From contig NZ_LZIJ01000120.1 of NCBI RefSeq assembly GCF_001667115.1, positions 1 through 64,000 of the forward strand: a stretch of 64,000 nt of DNA. Reading direction: 5' to 3'. Within the stretch, counting starts at the first letter, position 1, and every line of letters starts with the position of its first letter. This document shows positions 37,228-46,934 of this stretch, one piece after another. The stretch comes from Mycobacterium sp. 852002-51163_SCH5372311. Its GTDB lineage: Bacteria > Actinomycetota > Actinomycetes > Mycobacteriales > Mycobacteriaceae. The notes below the pieces were generated by a model. The model was not told where the DNA came from and did not search any database. It saw only the letters and a list, made by a program, of their open reading frames with translations. The translations under genes were made by a program, and so were the position numbers.

Positions 37228-38181
37228 CTAGGCGGCTCCCTCGACGACAGGTTCACCGCCGGGGACCGCAGCGTCACCGAACGAGCCCGTGGCGTCTTCG
37301 CTGTCTTGCCCAGCTTCGGCGACCATTGTCGCGGCCTCGCCCCGAGCCAGCGCCACGGTTGCGATGATCACCAGTGCCACACCTGCGACCAGCACAAACG
37401 CCTCGGCTCCGCTGGCTGTCAGCGCCTCGCCGAGTAGCGTGACACCGAGCACTGCCGCCACCACGGGCTTCGTGACAGTCATCGTGGGCAGTGAAGCGGT
37501 CAGCGCACCGGCACGGAAAGCCGACTGCTGAAAAATCATCCCGGCCAGCGCCGCGGGCAGCCAGGGATAGAACTCCGGAGTACGTAGCACGGCTCCGAAG
37601 CCGTCGTCGTGCAGCACTTCGACGACTCCCTTCGTCAGCACCGCGAACAGCGCCAACGACGAACCCGCCACGAACGCCAACAACGCAGCTGCCACCGGAC
37701 GGCCCGCCCAGACGCGCGCGGCGACCACACACGCCACCAATACCGGGCCCATGACGGCGCCGACGATGATCCAGGTGTGCAGCGACGTACGCGGCTGGCC
37801 GACGTCGGGATGGCCGACAATGATGACCACCGCCAGGGCAGCCGCCAGGACGAACGCCCAAACCCACTCCCAGCGGGTGATGCGGTGCCCGGTCATCCGG
37901 GCGTAGATCGGCAGGGCGAACAGCAGCGCGGTCACCTGAAGCGAAGTCACCAGCATCACCGACCCCCAGACCAAGGCGACCGCTTGCAGGCTGTAATTCA
38001 GCACCGCCATCATGCCGCCCAGCCACCACCGGGTGTCGCGCAACGACAAGCCGAATAGCTGCAGGTGGCCGACGTGCTCGTCGGTGATCTCATGCGCGGA
38101 GCGCTGCCGGATCACATCGCCGATCGCCGATGCCAGCGCCGCCAACAAAGCGACGAGCGCGGCGAATTCAACTTTCGACAT
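37228..38181 (-). CDS. DMT-superfamily integral membrane transporter, copy 1
   Basis: A 317-residue protein, closest in position to Rv2729c, with about nine or ten transmembrane helices. Family segments shared with the next two genes: LLAALASAIGDVIRQRSAHE, LRDTRWWLGG, QVTALLFALPIYA, LFAVLTKGVVEV, FQQSAFRAGALTASLPTMTV and VALARGEAATM. It resembles EamA/DMT permeases. The substrate is unknown. It is the last of three tandem paralogues. Confidence 0.85.
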   Translation of the reverse strand: MSKVEFAALVALLAALASAIGDVIRQRSAHEITDEHVGHLQLFGLSLRDTRWWLGGMMAVLNYSLQAVALVWGSVMLVTSLQVTALLFALPIYARMTGHRITRWEWVWAFVLAAALAVVIIVGHPDVGQPRTSLHTWIIVGAVMGPVLVACVVAARVWAGRPVAAALLAFVAGSSLALFAVLTKGVVEVLHDDGFGAVLRTPEFYPWLPAALAGMIFQQSAFRAGALTASLPTMTVTKPVVAAVLGVTLLGEALTASGAEAFVLVAGVALVIIATVALARGEAATMVAEAGQDSEDATGSFGDAAVPGGEPVVEGAA

Positions 38182-38250
38182 TGATGACCCTCAATTTCCG
38201 ACCCGCACCCTCACCAAGCTAGCGGCTCGGCGAAACCGCCCGGGCGCGGA

Positions 38251-39231
38251 TCAACGGGTCGGGCCGGGGCTGCGAGCCAGGGCCGCCGGCTCGCCGGCCG
38301 CCCGGGCCCATCCCGCATTCGGTATTACCCGCGGATCGGTGATGATCGGGATGCGCCCGCTCTCGATCGCCTCTTCGGTCACGTTCTCCGCCTCGCCCCG
38401 GGCCAGGGCGAAGGTCGCGACGATCACCAGCGCCACACCTGCGGCCACGACGAAAAATCCGGTCCGGGTGGTGTGCAAAGTCTCACCGAGCACGATGATG
38501 CCGAGCACGGACCCGACCAGCGGCTTGGCGACAACCGACGTCGGCAGCGAGGCAGTCAGCGATCCCGCGCGGTAGGACGACTGCTGGAAGATCATGCCCC
38601 CGGCCGCAGCGGCCAGCCAGAAATAGAACTCAGGAGCCAGCAGCAGCGCACCCACGCCGCCGTGCACCACTTCGACCACCCCTTTGGTGAGCACCGCGAA
38701 TAGCGCCAGCGAGCAGCCTGCAACCACCGCCAGCAGCACCGCGGCCACCGAGCCCGTCCAGAACCGGGCACCCAGCACGCAGAACACCAACAGCGGACCC
38801 ATCACCACGCCCACCGCGGTCCACGTTCCCAGTGAGCCGCGTGACGTGCCGCTGCCCGGGTCGCCGATGGTCACGACCACCGCCAGCGCGGCGGCCAACA
38901 GGACCGCCCAGGCCCACTCGCGGCGGGTCACCCGGACCTTGGTGAGATACGCGTAGATCGGCAGGGCGAACAGCAACGCCGTCACCTGCAGCGCCGTCAC
39001 CAACATCACCGAGCCCAGCGCCAAGGCCACGGCCTGCAGCACGTAGTTGGCGATCGCCCCGCCGGCGCCGAGCCACCACCGGGTGTCGCGCAGCGACAAG
39101 CGGAACAGCTCGAGGTGGCCAACTTCCCTGTCGGTGATCTCCTCCGCGGACCGCTGCCGAAAGACGTTGCCGATTGCCGAAGCGAAGGCCGCGAGCAGCG
39201 CAAGGACCACGGCGATGTCGACTTTCGCCAT
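38251..39231 (-). CDS. DMT-superfamily integral membrane transporter, copy 2
   Basis: A 326-residue paralogue with the same topology: LLAAFASAIGNVFRQRSAEE, LRDTRWWLGAGG, QVTALLFALPIYA, LFAVLTKGVVEV, FQQSSYRAGSLTASLPTSVV and FALARGEAENV. It lies 69 bp from copy 1 and 85 bp from copy 3, all on the minus strand. The tail after helix 10 differs from the others and is short and basic-polar. Confidence 0.85.
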   Translation of the reverse strand: MAKVDIAVVLALLAAFASAIGNVFRQRSAEEITDREVGHLELFRLSLRDTRWWLGAGGAIANYVLQAVALALGSVMLVTALQVTALLFALPIYAYLTKVRVTRREWAWAVLLAAALAVVVTIGDPGSGTSRGSLGTWTAVGVVMGPLLVFCVLGARFWTGSVAAVLLAVVAGCSLALFAVLTKGVVEVVHGGVGALLLAPEFYFWLAAAAGGMIFQQSSYRAGSLTASLPTSVVAKPLVGSVLGIIVLGETLHTTRTGFFVVAAGVALVIVATFALARGEAENVTEEAIESGRIPIITDPRVIPNAGWARAAGEPAALARSPGPTR

Positions 39232-39316
39232 TACTGATTACCTCCCCGATGTCCACCCGGGGAGCCGTTGCTCGGCGCGCCGTCAGCGCTTACCGCGAGT
39301 CCCGCGCAGTCCACGT

Positions 39317-40411
39317 TCAACACCTACTCAATCGATCTATATCCGACCTGTGCGTCGGCGATGCGTCGTCAAACTCTTCGGACGCGACGAGGAGACCCGG
39401 CTCGCGGCTGAGGGAAAGCTCCTCCCCGGCCCCCGAAACCATCGTGGCGGCCTCGCCGCGGGCCAGTGCGGTCGTCGCGACGATCACCACCACGACGGCG
39501 GCGGCCAGGCCGATCAGCTCCGGACCGTCGGCGCCGAGGGTTTCACCCAGCACGGTGACTCCCAGCAGCGACGCCACCAGTGGCTCGGCCACCGTCATCG
39601 CCGGTAGCGACGCGGTCAGCCCGCCGGCCCGGAACGACGACTGCTGGAACACGGTCCCGATCACCGCGGCCAGCAACCAGAAGTAGAACTCCGGCATGCG
39701 CAACACGGCGGCGACTCCGCCATGAGAAGCGTCGCTGAGGACATCGACGACGGCCTTGGTGAGCACCGCGAACAGCGCCCATGAGGACGCCGCCACCAGC
39801 GCCAGCAACACCGCGGCCACCCGGCCCGCCCAGATCCGCGCGCCCAGCACGCAGCACACCATCGCGGGTCCGATCACGACCGCCACCACGGCCCAGGTCT
39901 GCAGTGACGCCCGCGGGTAGCCGGCGGCCGGTTCACCGACCGCGACGAAGACCGCCACCGCCGCGGCCAGCAGGACCGCCCACCCCCACTCCCGGCGGCT
40001 CAGACGATGTTTAGTCACCCAGCCGTACACCGGCAACGCGAACAGCAGCGAGGTCACCTGTAGGGCCTGCACCAGCACCACCGAACCCAAGCCCAAGGCC
40101 ACCGCCTGCAGCGCCGCGCTGGCGACGGCCGCCACTCCGCCCAGCCACCACCGCGCATCCCCCAATGACATGCGCAGCAGCTCGACGTGGCCGACCTGAT
40201 CGTCGTCGGTGATCTCCTGCGCTGACCTCTGACGGACCACGTCTCCCACGCCCGATATGAGCGCGGCGAACAGCGCGAGCAACGCCGCAATGTCAATGTT
40301 CGCGATGTTCGCGATGGTCGCGATGGTGAATGCCTCCCACCGACCCGGCCGAAAAGCCCCCCGGGATCCTCCGATGTCGTGTGCCGCCACGCTACCGGCG
40401 CTGGCCGACAT
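39317..40411 (-). CDS. DMT-superfamily integral membrane transporter, copy 3
   Basis: Third paralogue, 364 residues as called: LFAALISGVGDVVRQRSAQE, LGDARWWLGG, LQVTSLLFALPVYG, LFAVLTKAVVDV, FQQSSFRAGGLTASLPAMTV and ALARGEAATM. The N-terminus is uncertain. Where the other copies begin M-x-K-V-D/E, this frame reads IANIDI, with no ATG/GTG. The nearest starts are GTG 40390 and ATG 40411, which add about 40 residues including the small repeat ATIANIANI. A rare ATT/ATC start after GTGGGAGGC is the alternative. Confidence 0.75.
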   Translation of the reverse strand: MSASAGSVAAHDIGGSRGAFRPGRWEAFTIATIANIANIDIAALLALFAALISGVGDVVRQRSAQEITDDDQVGHVELLRMSLGDARWWLGGVAAVASAALQAVALGLGSVVLVQALQVTSLLFALPVYGWVTKHRLSRREWGWAVLLAAAVAVFVAVGEPAAGYPRASLQTWAVVAVVIGPAMVCCVLGARIWAGRVAAVLLALVAASSWALFAVLTKAVVDVLSDASHGGVAAVLRMPEFYFWLLAAVIGTVFQQSSFRAGGLTASLPAMTVAEPLVASLLGVTVLGETLGADGPELIGLAAAVVVVIVATTALARGEAATMVSGAGEELSLSREPGLLVASEEFDDASPTHRSDIDRLSRC

Positions 40412-40617
40412 CGCCCTATGGTCCAGCAGAGGGTGGAACCGATTTGTTATCCGCCGCTTGCATTTCCGCAGCTATGCGGGTGCGCGCCGGCAAGCGACCC
40501 GCACACCGCCCGCCAAGCTGCTTGAATACTGTTGGAGCCGGTAGACGAAGGTGCCGCTGAGCGCGGCAGGTGCGCGGGATGTCGCCGCGCGGACGGTCAA
40601 AGGGAGGTGACGACGGA

Positions 40618-41955
40618 ATGGCGGCTGACGAGCCCCGCGGCAGGGAATCACCGGGTTCACCCAAGCCTGCGCCACGGCCGGGACCGCGGCCCCGTCCCCG
40701 GCCGGCGCCGCGACCCGTCGCGCACCCGTTCGTCGTGGCTCCGCACAGCGACCCACACCAATTCGGGCGCGTGGACGACGACGGCACCGTCTGGCTGATC
40801 ACCCCGGCCGGCGAGCGAGTCATCGGATCGTGGCAGGCCGGTGACCCCGAGGCCGCGTTCGCCCATTTCGGCCGGCGATTCGACGACTTGAGCACCGAGA
40901 TCACGCTGATGGAGGAGCGGCTTACGTCGGGAACCGGCGATGCCCGCAAGATCAGGGCCAACGCTGTCGCGCTCGCCGAGACGCTGCCGACGGCGGCCGT
41001 GCTGGGCGACGTCGACGCGCTTACGCAGCGATTGACCAACCTGATCGCCCGTATCGACGTCATCGTCGTCGCCGATCGCTCCCGACGGGAGGTTCATCGG
41101 GCCGAGCAGACCGCCCGCAAGGAGGCGCTGGCCGCCGAGGCCGAGGACCTGGCCGCCAACTCGACCCAGTGGAAGATCGCCGGCGACCGGTTGCGGGCGA
41201 TCCTCGACGAATGGAAGACCATCACCGGCCTGGACCGCAAGGTCGACGATGCGCTGTGGAAGCGCTATTCGGCGGCCCGGGAAACGTTCAACCGGCGCCG
41301 CGGGTCCCATTTCGCCGAGCTGGACCGGGAGCGATCGGGGGTGCGGCAGTCGAAGGAGCGCCTGTGCGAACGGGCCGAAGAGCTTGCCGGGTCGACGGAC
41401 TGGACTCCCACCAGCGCCGAATTCCGCAAGTTGCTGACCGAGTGGAAGGCGGCGGGCCGGGCGACCAGGGACGTCGACGACGCCCTGTGGCGTCGCTTCA
41501 AGGCCGCCCAGGATGCGTTCTTCACCGCCCGCAACGCCGCGACCGCCGAAAAGGACGCGGAGCTGCGGGCCAACGCGGCGGCCAAAGAGGCGCTGCTGAC
41601 CGAAGCGGAGAAGCTGGATACCGGCAACCTCGATGCCGCCAGAGCCGCCATGCGCTCGATCACCGACAAATGGGACGCGATCGGCCGGGTGCCGCGGGAA
41701 CGCACAGCCGAGCTGGAGCGACGGCTGCGGGCCGTCGAGAAGAAGCTGCGCGACGCCGGCGACTCAGGGTGGTCGGATCCGCAGGCCCAGGCCCGTGCCG
41801 AGCAGTTCCGCAACCGCGCCGAGCAGTTCGCGCAGCAGGCCGAGAAAGCCGCAGCCGCCGGCCGTACCAAGGAAGCCGAGGAGGCCAGGGCCAACGCCGA
41901 ACAGTGGCGGCAGTGGGCTGACGCGGCCGCACAAGCGCTGACCCGCCGGTCCTAA
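40618..41955 (+). CDS. DUF349 repeat coiled-coil protein
   Basis: A 445-residue protein matching Rv2731. A Pro/Arg-rich N-terminus (about 1-45) is followed by [20 protein letters not shown], then repeated DUF349 units ([59 protein letters not shown]) and an Ala/Glu/Arg coiled coil to the end. ATG 40618 follows GGGAGGTGACG; the open frame upstream is rejected. Function unknown. Its stop overlaps the convergent membrane-protein gene by 4 bp. Confidence 0.88.
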   Translation: MAADEPRGRESPGSPKPAPRPGPRPRPRPAPRPVAHPFVVAPHSDPHQFGRVDDDGTVWLITPAGERVIGSWQAGDPEAAFAHFGRRFDDLSTEITLMEERLTSGTGDARKIRANAVALAETLPTAAVLGDVDALTQRLTNLIARIDVIVVADRSRREVHRAEQTARKEALAAEAEDLAANSTQWKIAGDRLRAILDEWKTITGLDRKVDDALWKRYSAARETFNRRRGSHFAELDRERSGVRQSKERLCERAEELAGSTDWTPTSAEFRKLLTEWKAAGRATRDVDDALWRRFKAAQDAFFTARNAATAEKDAELRANAAAKEALLTEAEKLDTGNLDAARAAMRSITDKWDAIGRVPRERTAELERRLRAVEKKLRDAGDSGWSDPQAQARAEQFRNRAEQFAQQAEKAAAAGRTKEAEEARANAEQWRQWADAAAQALTRRS

Positions 41956-42635
41956 CGGCCGTCTTTTCCCTCGTCTTTTTCCTCGTCAGAATGAGCCGTG
42001 GCATCGTCAGCACCGTCCGGGGTCGCTCGGTCTTCCGGGGTCTCTGGGTCGTCTGCGGTCCCGTCCAAGGCGTCCAGCAGTGTCCTGGACTGCTGTTGCG
42101 CAACGACTCGACGCCGTTGCTCCTCGGCCGCGAGCTGCACGATGGTGCGCGCCCACACCACGCGGGTCCAGTGAAAGGTCAGCAAGATCACGGTGATCCA
42201 GGCGACGAAAAGCCCCACCCCGGGCCCGGGATGGCCTGCGGTCACTGTCTGGCGAGACCAGATGGCGAGCATTCCTGCGCCGCAGGCCAGCGCCGAACCC
42301 GCCAGCGCAATCCAGGCCAGCGCCCAGCGCCGGGTCAGCAGCGCCAGCATCGAGAAGCCGACGCCGAACACCAGCGCCAGCCAGGCGAACACCCGGGAAG
42401 GCAGCGCCACCGCCGCCGCGCCGGCGCCGTGACTGCTGAACAGCACATCCCACCCGCGCACATTCCCGGTGTGCGAGAGCGCGAACGATCCCAGCAGCAC
42501 GAACACCAGGATGGCGACGACGAAACCCCTTGGACCCGGCTCGATCTCTCGAGCGATCCGGCGTTCCGCCGCCTCGATCTCGGATCGGAAGGCGTCGAAG
42601 TCGGTTCCGTTGGGGTCTGCGTTCATCGACTGCAT
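41952..42635 (-). CDS. Membrane protein of the Rv2732c type
   Basis: A 227-residue protein with about four or five hydrophobic helices: [56 protein letters not shown] and [17 protein letters not shown]. The C-terminal tail is acidic and charged. No family function is known. The ATG 42635 start overlaps the miaB stop by 13 bp, so it is expressed with miaB. Confidence 0.85.
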   Translation of the reverse strand: MQSMNADPNGTDFDAFRSEIEAAERRIAREIEPGPRGFVVAILVFVLLGSFALSHTGNVRGWDVLFSSHGAGAAAVALPSRVFAWLALVFGVGFSMLALLTRRWALAWIALAGSALACGAGMLAIWSRQTVTAGHPGPGVGLFVAWITVILLTFHWTRVVWARTIVQLAAEEQRRRVVAQQQSRTLLDALDGTADDPETPEDRATPDGADDATAHSDEEKDEGKDGR

Positions 42636-44164
42636 CCGAGCGGATCGACCGAGGCGGTTTCGGCCGGCCGGCCGATACCGGGCATGCCGAGACCAGTTGG
42701 GCCCATGCCGCGGGGCCGCTGCCCGGCGGCGTGCGCGTCGCCGGCCCGCGTGCGGCGGCGGGTCAGGATGCCGGCATCGGCGATGAGATGGTGCGGCGCG
42801 GCGTCGGTGACCGTCGTGGTGACGATGTCGCCCGGCCGGACCTCGTCGTACGCAGCGAAATGCACGAGCCGGCCGTCGCGCGCCCGCCCGCTCATCCGCG
42901 CGGTGCGGGCGTCTTTGCGTCCCTCGCCGGTGGCAACCAGCAATTCGACCTGCTGGCCGACGATGGCTCTGTTGCCCTCGAGGGATATCTGCTCCTGCAC
43001 CTCGACCAGTCGCTCATAACGTTCCTGCACAACCGATTTCGGCAGCTGTCCGTCGTATGTGGCCGCGGGTGTGCAGGGCCGCTGGGAGTACTGGAAGGTG
43101 AAGGCCGCGGCGAACCGGGCTTGCCGCACCACGTCGAGCGTCGCCGCGAAGTCCTCTTCGGTTTCACCAGGGAAGCCCACGATCAGATCGGTGGTGATGG
43201 CCGCGTGCGGCATGGCTGCCCGGACCCGTTCGATGATGCCCAGATAGCGCTCGGCGCGGTAGGACCGCCGCATCGCCCGCAGTACCCGGTCGGAGCCGGA
43301 CTGCAGCGGCATGTGCAGCGCGGGGCAGACATTCGGCGTCTGCGCCATGGCTTCGATGACGTCGTCGGTGAACTCGGCGGGATGCGGAGAGGTAAACCGT
43401 ACTCGCTCCAGGCCGTCGATACGACCGCAAGCCCGCAGCAGCTCCGCGAACGCGCCACGGTTTCGCGGCAGCGCCTGGTCGGCGAAGGAGACGCCGTAGG
43501 CGTTGACGTTCTGGCCCAGCAGCGTGACCTCGAGCACCCCGTCGTCCACCAGCGACCGCACTTCGGCCAGGATGTCGGCCGGACTGCGATCCACCTCTTT
43601 GCCGCGCAGCGACGGGACGATGCAGAACGTGCAGCTGTTGTTACATCCGACGGAGATGGAAACCCAAGCAGCGTAAGCGGATTCGCGGGCACTGGGCAGC
43701 GACGACGGGAACTGCTGCAGCGCCTCGGCGATTTCCACCTGGGCGGCCTTGTTGTGCCGTGCCCGGTCCAGCAGCGTGGGCAGCGACCCGATGTTGTGCG
43801 TGCCGAAGACGACGTCGACCCACGGTGCTTTGCGCAGCACCGTGTCTCGGTCCTTCTGGGCCAGGCATCCGCCGACCGCGATCTGCATATCGGGGTCGCG
43901 GCGTTTGCGCGGCGCCAGGTGGCTGAGGTTGCCGTACAGCTTGTTGTCGGCGTTCTCCCGCACGGCGCAGGTGTTGAAGACCACCACGTCGGCGTCGGCG
44001 CCCTCGGCTGCTCGCTGGTATCCGGCCGCTTCCAGCAGGCCCGCCAGCCGCTCGGAATCGTGGACGTTCATCTGGCAGCCGTAGGTACGCACCTGGTAGG
44101 TACGCGCCGACGACGCAGCCTTTGAGGCCACGGTCGCCGCGTCTGACGCCACCATCGAACTCAC
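42623..44164 (-). CDS. miaB: tRNA-2-methylthio-N6-dimethylallyladenosine synthase MiaB
   Basis: Radical SAM methylthiotransferase acting on i6A37 made by MiaA, 513 residues. The UPF0004 domain holds three cluster cysteines ([38 protein letters not shown]). The radical SAM motif is [18 protein letters not shown]-terminal TRAM domain follows ([33 protein letters not shown]). GTG 44164 (VSSMVASD) gives nearly the M. tuberculosis length; ATG 44155 is an alternative. Confidence 0.95.
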   Translation of the reverse strand: MSSMVASDAATVASKAASSARTYQVRTYGCQMNVHDSERLAGLLEAAGYQRAAEGADADVVVFNTCAVRENADNKLYGNLSHLAPRKRRDPDMQIAVGGCLAQKDRDTVLRKAPWVDVVFGTHNIGSLPTLLDRARHNKAAQVEIAEALQQFPSSLPSARESAYAAWVSISVGCNNSCTFCIVPSLRGKEVDRSPADILAEVRSLVDDGVLEVTLLGQNVNAYGVSFADQALPRNRGAFAELLRACGRIDGLERVRFTSPHPAEFTDDVIEAMAQTPNVCPALHMPLQSGSDRVLRAMRRSYRAERYLGIIERVRAAMPHAAITTDLIVGFPGETEEDFAATLDVVRQARFAAAFTFQYSQRPCTPAATYDGQLPKSVVQERYERLVEVQEQISLEGNRAIVGQQVELLVATGEGRKDARTARMSGRARDGRLVHFAAYDEVRPGDIVTTTVTDAAPHHLIADAGILTRRRTRAGDAHAAGQRPRGMGPTGLGMPGIGRPAETASVDPLGCSR

Positions 44165-44233
44165 GGGGCCATGGTACGGCGGTGGCACCCCTGCGACTGT
44201 TGCGGCCAAGCTCAGCCGCTCTGGACCGACGGG

Positions 44234-44755
44234 CTATACGCTGCGGCGCTCGAGCTCGAGGTCCAGCTGCGCGCTGACCACCTCGTAGGCCAAGGCCTGG
44301 TCGTAGCCACGTCGTGCCAGCATCGCGAGCAGCCGGCGAGCCACTCTCGTCTGGTCGCCGACCAGGTTCTCGCGGCGCAGCCTGACCCGGACCAGTTGCT
44401 CGGCGCGCTCCCGCTCAACACCGGCGTCCACCTCGGCCAGCACCTTGGTGATCACGTCGTTGTCGACGCCCTTGGTGCGCAGCTCGGCGACCAAAGCCCG
44501 CTTGCCCTTTCCGGCGCTGGACCGGCGTGCCTGCACCCATTGCTCGGCGAACGCGGCGTCGTCAACTAGGCCGACGGCCGCCAGTCGGTCCAATACCCGG
44601 TCGCTGACGTCCGTGGGATACCCGCGTTTGGCCAGCTGGCCGGACAACTCGGCCCGGGTACGCGACCTCGCGGTGAGCAGGCGCAGGCATAGTGACCGCG
44701 CCTGCTCCTCGCGAGACGGCTCAGAAATCGACGGGGGCGGGCAAGACTTCGTCAT
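44234..44755 (-). CDS. recX: RecX, modulator of RecA
   Basis: A 173-residue inhibitor of RecA filaments, made of three-helix repeats: [55 protein letters not shown] and [23 protein letters not shown] 44755 lies inside the end of recA, a 35-bp overlap typical of mycobacteria that couples their translation. Confidence 0.95.
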   Translation of the reverse strand: MTKSCPPPSISEPSREEQARSLCLRLLTARSRTRAELSGQLAKRGYPTDVSDRVLDRLAAVGLVDDAAFAEQWVQARRSSAGKGKRALVAELRTKGVDNDVITKVLAEVDAGVERERAEQLVRVRLRRENLVGDQTRVARRLLAMLARRGYDQALAYEVVSAQLDLELERRSV

Positions 44756-45761
44756 CGGTAACGACCGCGCCAATGCCGAGCTTTTCCTTGATCTTCTTCT
44801 CGATCTCGTTGGCCACGTCGGCGTTCTCCATCAAGAAGTTACGAGCGTTCTCCTTGCCCTGGCCGAGCTGCTCACCCTCGTAGGTGAACCAGGAACCGGA
44901 CTTGCGGATAAAGCCCTGATCCACACCCATGTCGATGAGTGAGCCCTCCCTGCTGATGCCCTTGCCGTAAAGGATGTCGAACTCGGCCTGCTTGAAGGGT
45001 GGCGACACCTTATTCTTCACGACCTTGACCCGGGTGCGGTTACCGACCGCATTCGTGCCGTCCTTGAGAGTCTCGATCCGGCGCACATCCATCCGCACCG
45101 ATGCGTAGAACTTCAAAGCCTTTCCGCCAGTTGTCGTTTCGGGTGAGCCGAACATGACTCCGATTTTTTCGCGGAGCTGGTTGATGAAGATCGCAGTGGT
45201 TCCCGAGTTATTCAGCGCGCCAGTCATTTTCCGCAGCGCCTGGCTCATCAGCCGGGCCTGCAGGCCGACGTGGCTGTCCCCCATCTCGCCTTCGAGTTCG
45301 GCGCGTGGCACCAGTGCCGCCACCGAGTCGATGACCAGGATGTCCAGCGCACCGGAGCGGATCAGCATGTCGGCGATCTCGAGGGCCTGTTCACCGGTAT
45401 CCGGCTGACTGACCAGCAAAGAATCGGTGTCCACACCGAGCTTCTTGGCGTACTCCGGGTCCAGGGCGTGCTCGGCGTCGATGAACGCCGCGACGCCGCC
45501 GGCGGCCTGGGCGTTGGCCACCGCATGCAGTGCGACGGTGGTCTTACCCGAGGATTCCGGGCCGTAGATTTCCACGACCCGGCCGCGCGGCAAGCCGCCG
45601 ATGCCCAAGGCCACGTCCAGTGCGATGGACCCGGTCGGAATGACCGAGATCGGTTGACGCATCTCGTCGCCGAGACGCATCACCGAGCCTTTGCCGTAAC
45701 TCTTCTCGATCTGGGCTATTGCCAGTTCGATAGCCTTCTCGCGGTCGGGGGCTTGCGTCAT
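44721..45761 (-). CDS. recA: Recombinase RecA, without intein
   Basis: A 346-residue recombinase. Walker [13 protein letters not shown], Walker [22 protein letters not shown]1/L2 loops ([39 protein letters not shown]). In M. tuberculosis recA is split by an intein; here the frame is continuous. ATG 45761 follows AGGAGAGGCACC. Two promoters are readable upstream, one with a LexA box and one of the PafBC type. Confidence 0.98.
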   Translation of the reverse strand: MTQAPDREKAIELAIAQIEKSYGKGSVMRLGDEMRQPISVIPTGSIALDVALGIGGLPRGRVVEIYGPESSGKTTVALHAVANAQAAGGVAAFIDAEHALDPEYAKKLGVDTDSLLVSQPDTGEQALEIADMLIRSGALDILVIDSVAALVPRAELEGEMGDSHVGLQARLMSQALRKMTGALNNSGTTAIFINQLREKIGVMFGSPETTTGGKALKFYASVRMDVRRIETLKDGTNAVGNRTRVKVVKNKVSPPFKQAEFDILYGKGISREGSLIDMGVDQGFIRKSGSWFTYEGEQLGQGKENARNFLMENADVANEIEKKIKEKLGIGAVVTDDEVLPAPVDF

Positions 45762-45814
45762 GGTGCCTCTCCTGTAGTCGGTGTTCGGTGACCGGTATTG
45801 GTCGGTTAGCCGTG

Positions 45815-45837
45815 ACATTAGGCGTGGGGTCCGACAA
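45815..45837 (-). promoter_or_regulatory. PafBC-type (LexA-independent) DNA-damage promoter of recA
   Basis: On the minus strand TTGTCGGAC, 8 nt, TAATGT matches the TTGTCRGTG-N8-TANNNT motif at all but two of the -35-side bases. It corresponds to the known RecA-NDp promoter of mycobacterial recA. Confidence 0.75.
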
Positions 45838-45866
45838 ATCGGTTCCACCGATGGTCCCCACAGTAG

Positions 45867-45882
45867 ACGAACACCTGTTCGA
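45867..45882 (-). promoter_or_regulatory. LexA box of recA
   Basis: On the minus strand TCGAACAGGTGTTCGT matches the SOS box at 11 of 12 positions. It lies 106 bp upstream of the recA start and 31 bp before the divergent FhuF-type gene. Confidence 0.85.
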
Positions 45883-45912
45883 TACAAGTCAGACACGCCG
45901 TAGCGATGGTGT

Positions 45913-46641
45913 GTGGAAGTATCAGCTACCGAAACAGCGGCGGATTTCCCTCGGGAGGAGCGGTCCGGCATCGACATCTCTACGGAGCTGGCCGAAATAT
46001 CGTCCTACGGCGGGTTTTTCGCGCTGACCGTGGGCGGCGACGCAACGGGATGGCATCCGGTCCGCCAGTCCTACGCCGACGGCTGCGTCGACCTGATCGA
46101 CGCCACGGTCCGGCGCTACCGCGTCACCGACCTGCGCGTCGGCGCTTCGCTGGTTCACCTCGGCCATGCCGCCCGGCTGTGGTCCCCCGTTCTCGCGTGC
46201 GTGGTGGCCCACGGCGTCATCCCAGATCTGACGGACCTGCAGCGTGCCGACCACGGGACGCAGTTGCGCCTGCCCGAGCCCGTCGGCGAAGCCGTCCGCT
46301 CACCATCGGCGGACCTGTTGTATCGCCTTGTCGTAGAACAACATATGAAGCCACTGGCCGCCGGTATGCCGGTCAAGGTGGCGCCCAGGTTGTTGACGGG
46401 CAACATCGCGTCCGCGCTCGTCGGAGCGTCGACGGCGCTGCTTTCGGCACGGCCCGACCTGCGCCGCGAGATCGTCACCATCGCCGAAGCCCTGCTGAAT
46501 ACCGGCGACCTGGCCGGGTCCGGCACCATCACCGACCCGGATCTGGGCTTCCGGCGAAACAGCTGCTGCCTCTATTACCGCACCCCGGGCGGTTCACTGT
46601 GCGGCGATTGCGTGTTCGACCGCGCACCGGGCTCGGGCTAG
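45913..46641 (+). CDS. FhuF-type (2Fe-2S) protein, probable ferric-siderophore reductase
   Basis: A 242-residue protein with the FhuF signature at its end: [20 protein letters not shown], the four cysteines (CC-x10-C-x2-C) that hold an unusual 2Fe-2S cluster. The preceding 200 residues ([34 protein letters not shown]) match the helical FhuF domain. FhuF reduces ferric siderophores. GTG 45913 starts it. In M. tuberculosis only a short Cys-rich fragment (Rv2737A) remains here, so this copy looks ancestral. The LexA box next door may affect it. Confidence 0.82.
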   Translation: MEVSATETAADFPREERSGIDISTELAEISSYGGFFALTVGGDATGWHPVRQSYADGCVDLIDATVRRYRVTDLRVGASLVHLGHAARLWSPVLACVVAHGVIPDLTDLQRADHGTQLRLPEPVGEAVRSPSADLLYRLVVEQHMKPLAAGMPVKVAPRLLTGNIASALVGASTALLSARPDLRREIVTIAEALLNTGDLAGSGTITDPDLGFRRNSCCLYYRTPGGSLCGDCVFDRAPGSG

Positions 46642-46738
46642 CGAACCGAGGCTGCGGCCATGGCGCCGAAACTGCGCTGAGAGCGCCCAAGCCAGCCCGC
46701 CGGCAGCCCTGGACGCAGGGTCGATCCGCAAACCAGCA

Positions 46739-46933
46739 TCACCACTGTTCGCGGGGCACGTCGAAATCGACGCACAACGCCCGCCAGACGTCACGGGGAT
46801 CCACGCCGTCCTCGATCGCTTGTGCGGCGGTACGACCGCCGAAGTCGCTCAGCACGTGGTCGACCAGCACCGATGCGCCGTATACCGTGCCGAATCGCAG
46901 GACGACACGCTCGTGGAACTCCGTCAGCCGCAC
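46739..46933 (-). CDS. DUF3046 small protein
   Basis: A 64-residue protein matching Rv2738c: RLTEFHERVVLRFGTVYGAS, then VLVDHVLSDFGGRTAAQAIE and DPRDVWRALCVDFDVPREQW. Helical, no function known. GTG 46933 follows the stop of the glycosyltransferase gene by 1 bp; ATG 46945 would overlap it. Co-transcription with that gene is likely. The 97-bp gap to the FhuF-type gene holds nothing recognised. Confidence 0.85.
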   Translation of the reverse strand: MRLTEFHERVVLRFGTVYGASVLVDHVLSDFGGRTAAQAIEDGVDPRDVWRALCVDFDVPREQW

Positions 46934-46934
46934 G

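Noticed and set aside
42530..44125. 531-residue frame antisense to miaB
   Set aside because: MiaB has its radical SAM and cluster cysteines on the minus strand; the antisense frame is a codon-bias shadow.
45815..45837. An iron box (IdeR site) in the recA/FhuF gap
   Set aside because: TTAGGC-like letters occur, but no TTAGGTTAGGCTAACCTAA-type palindrome; the same bases fit a PafBC promoter much better.
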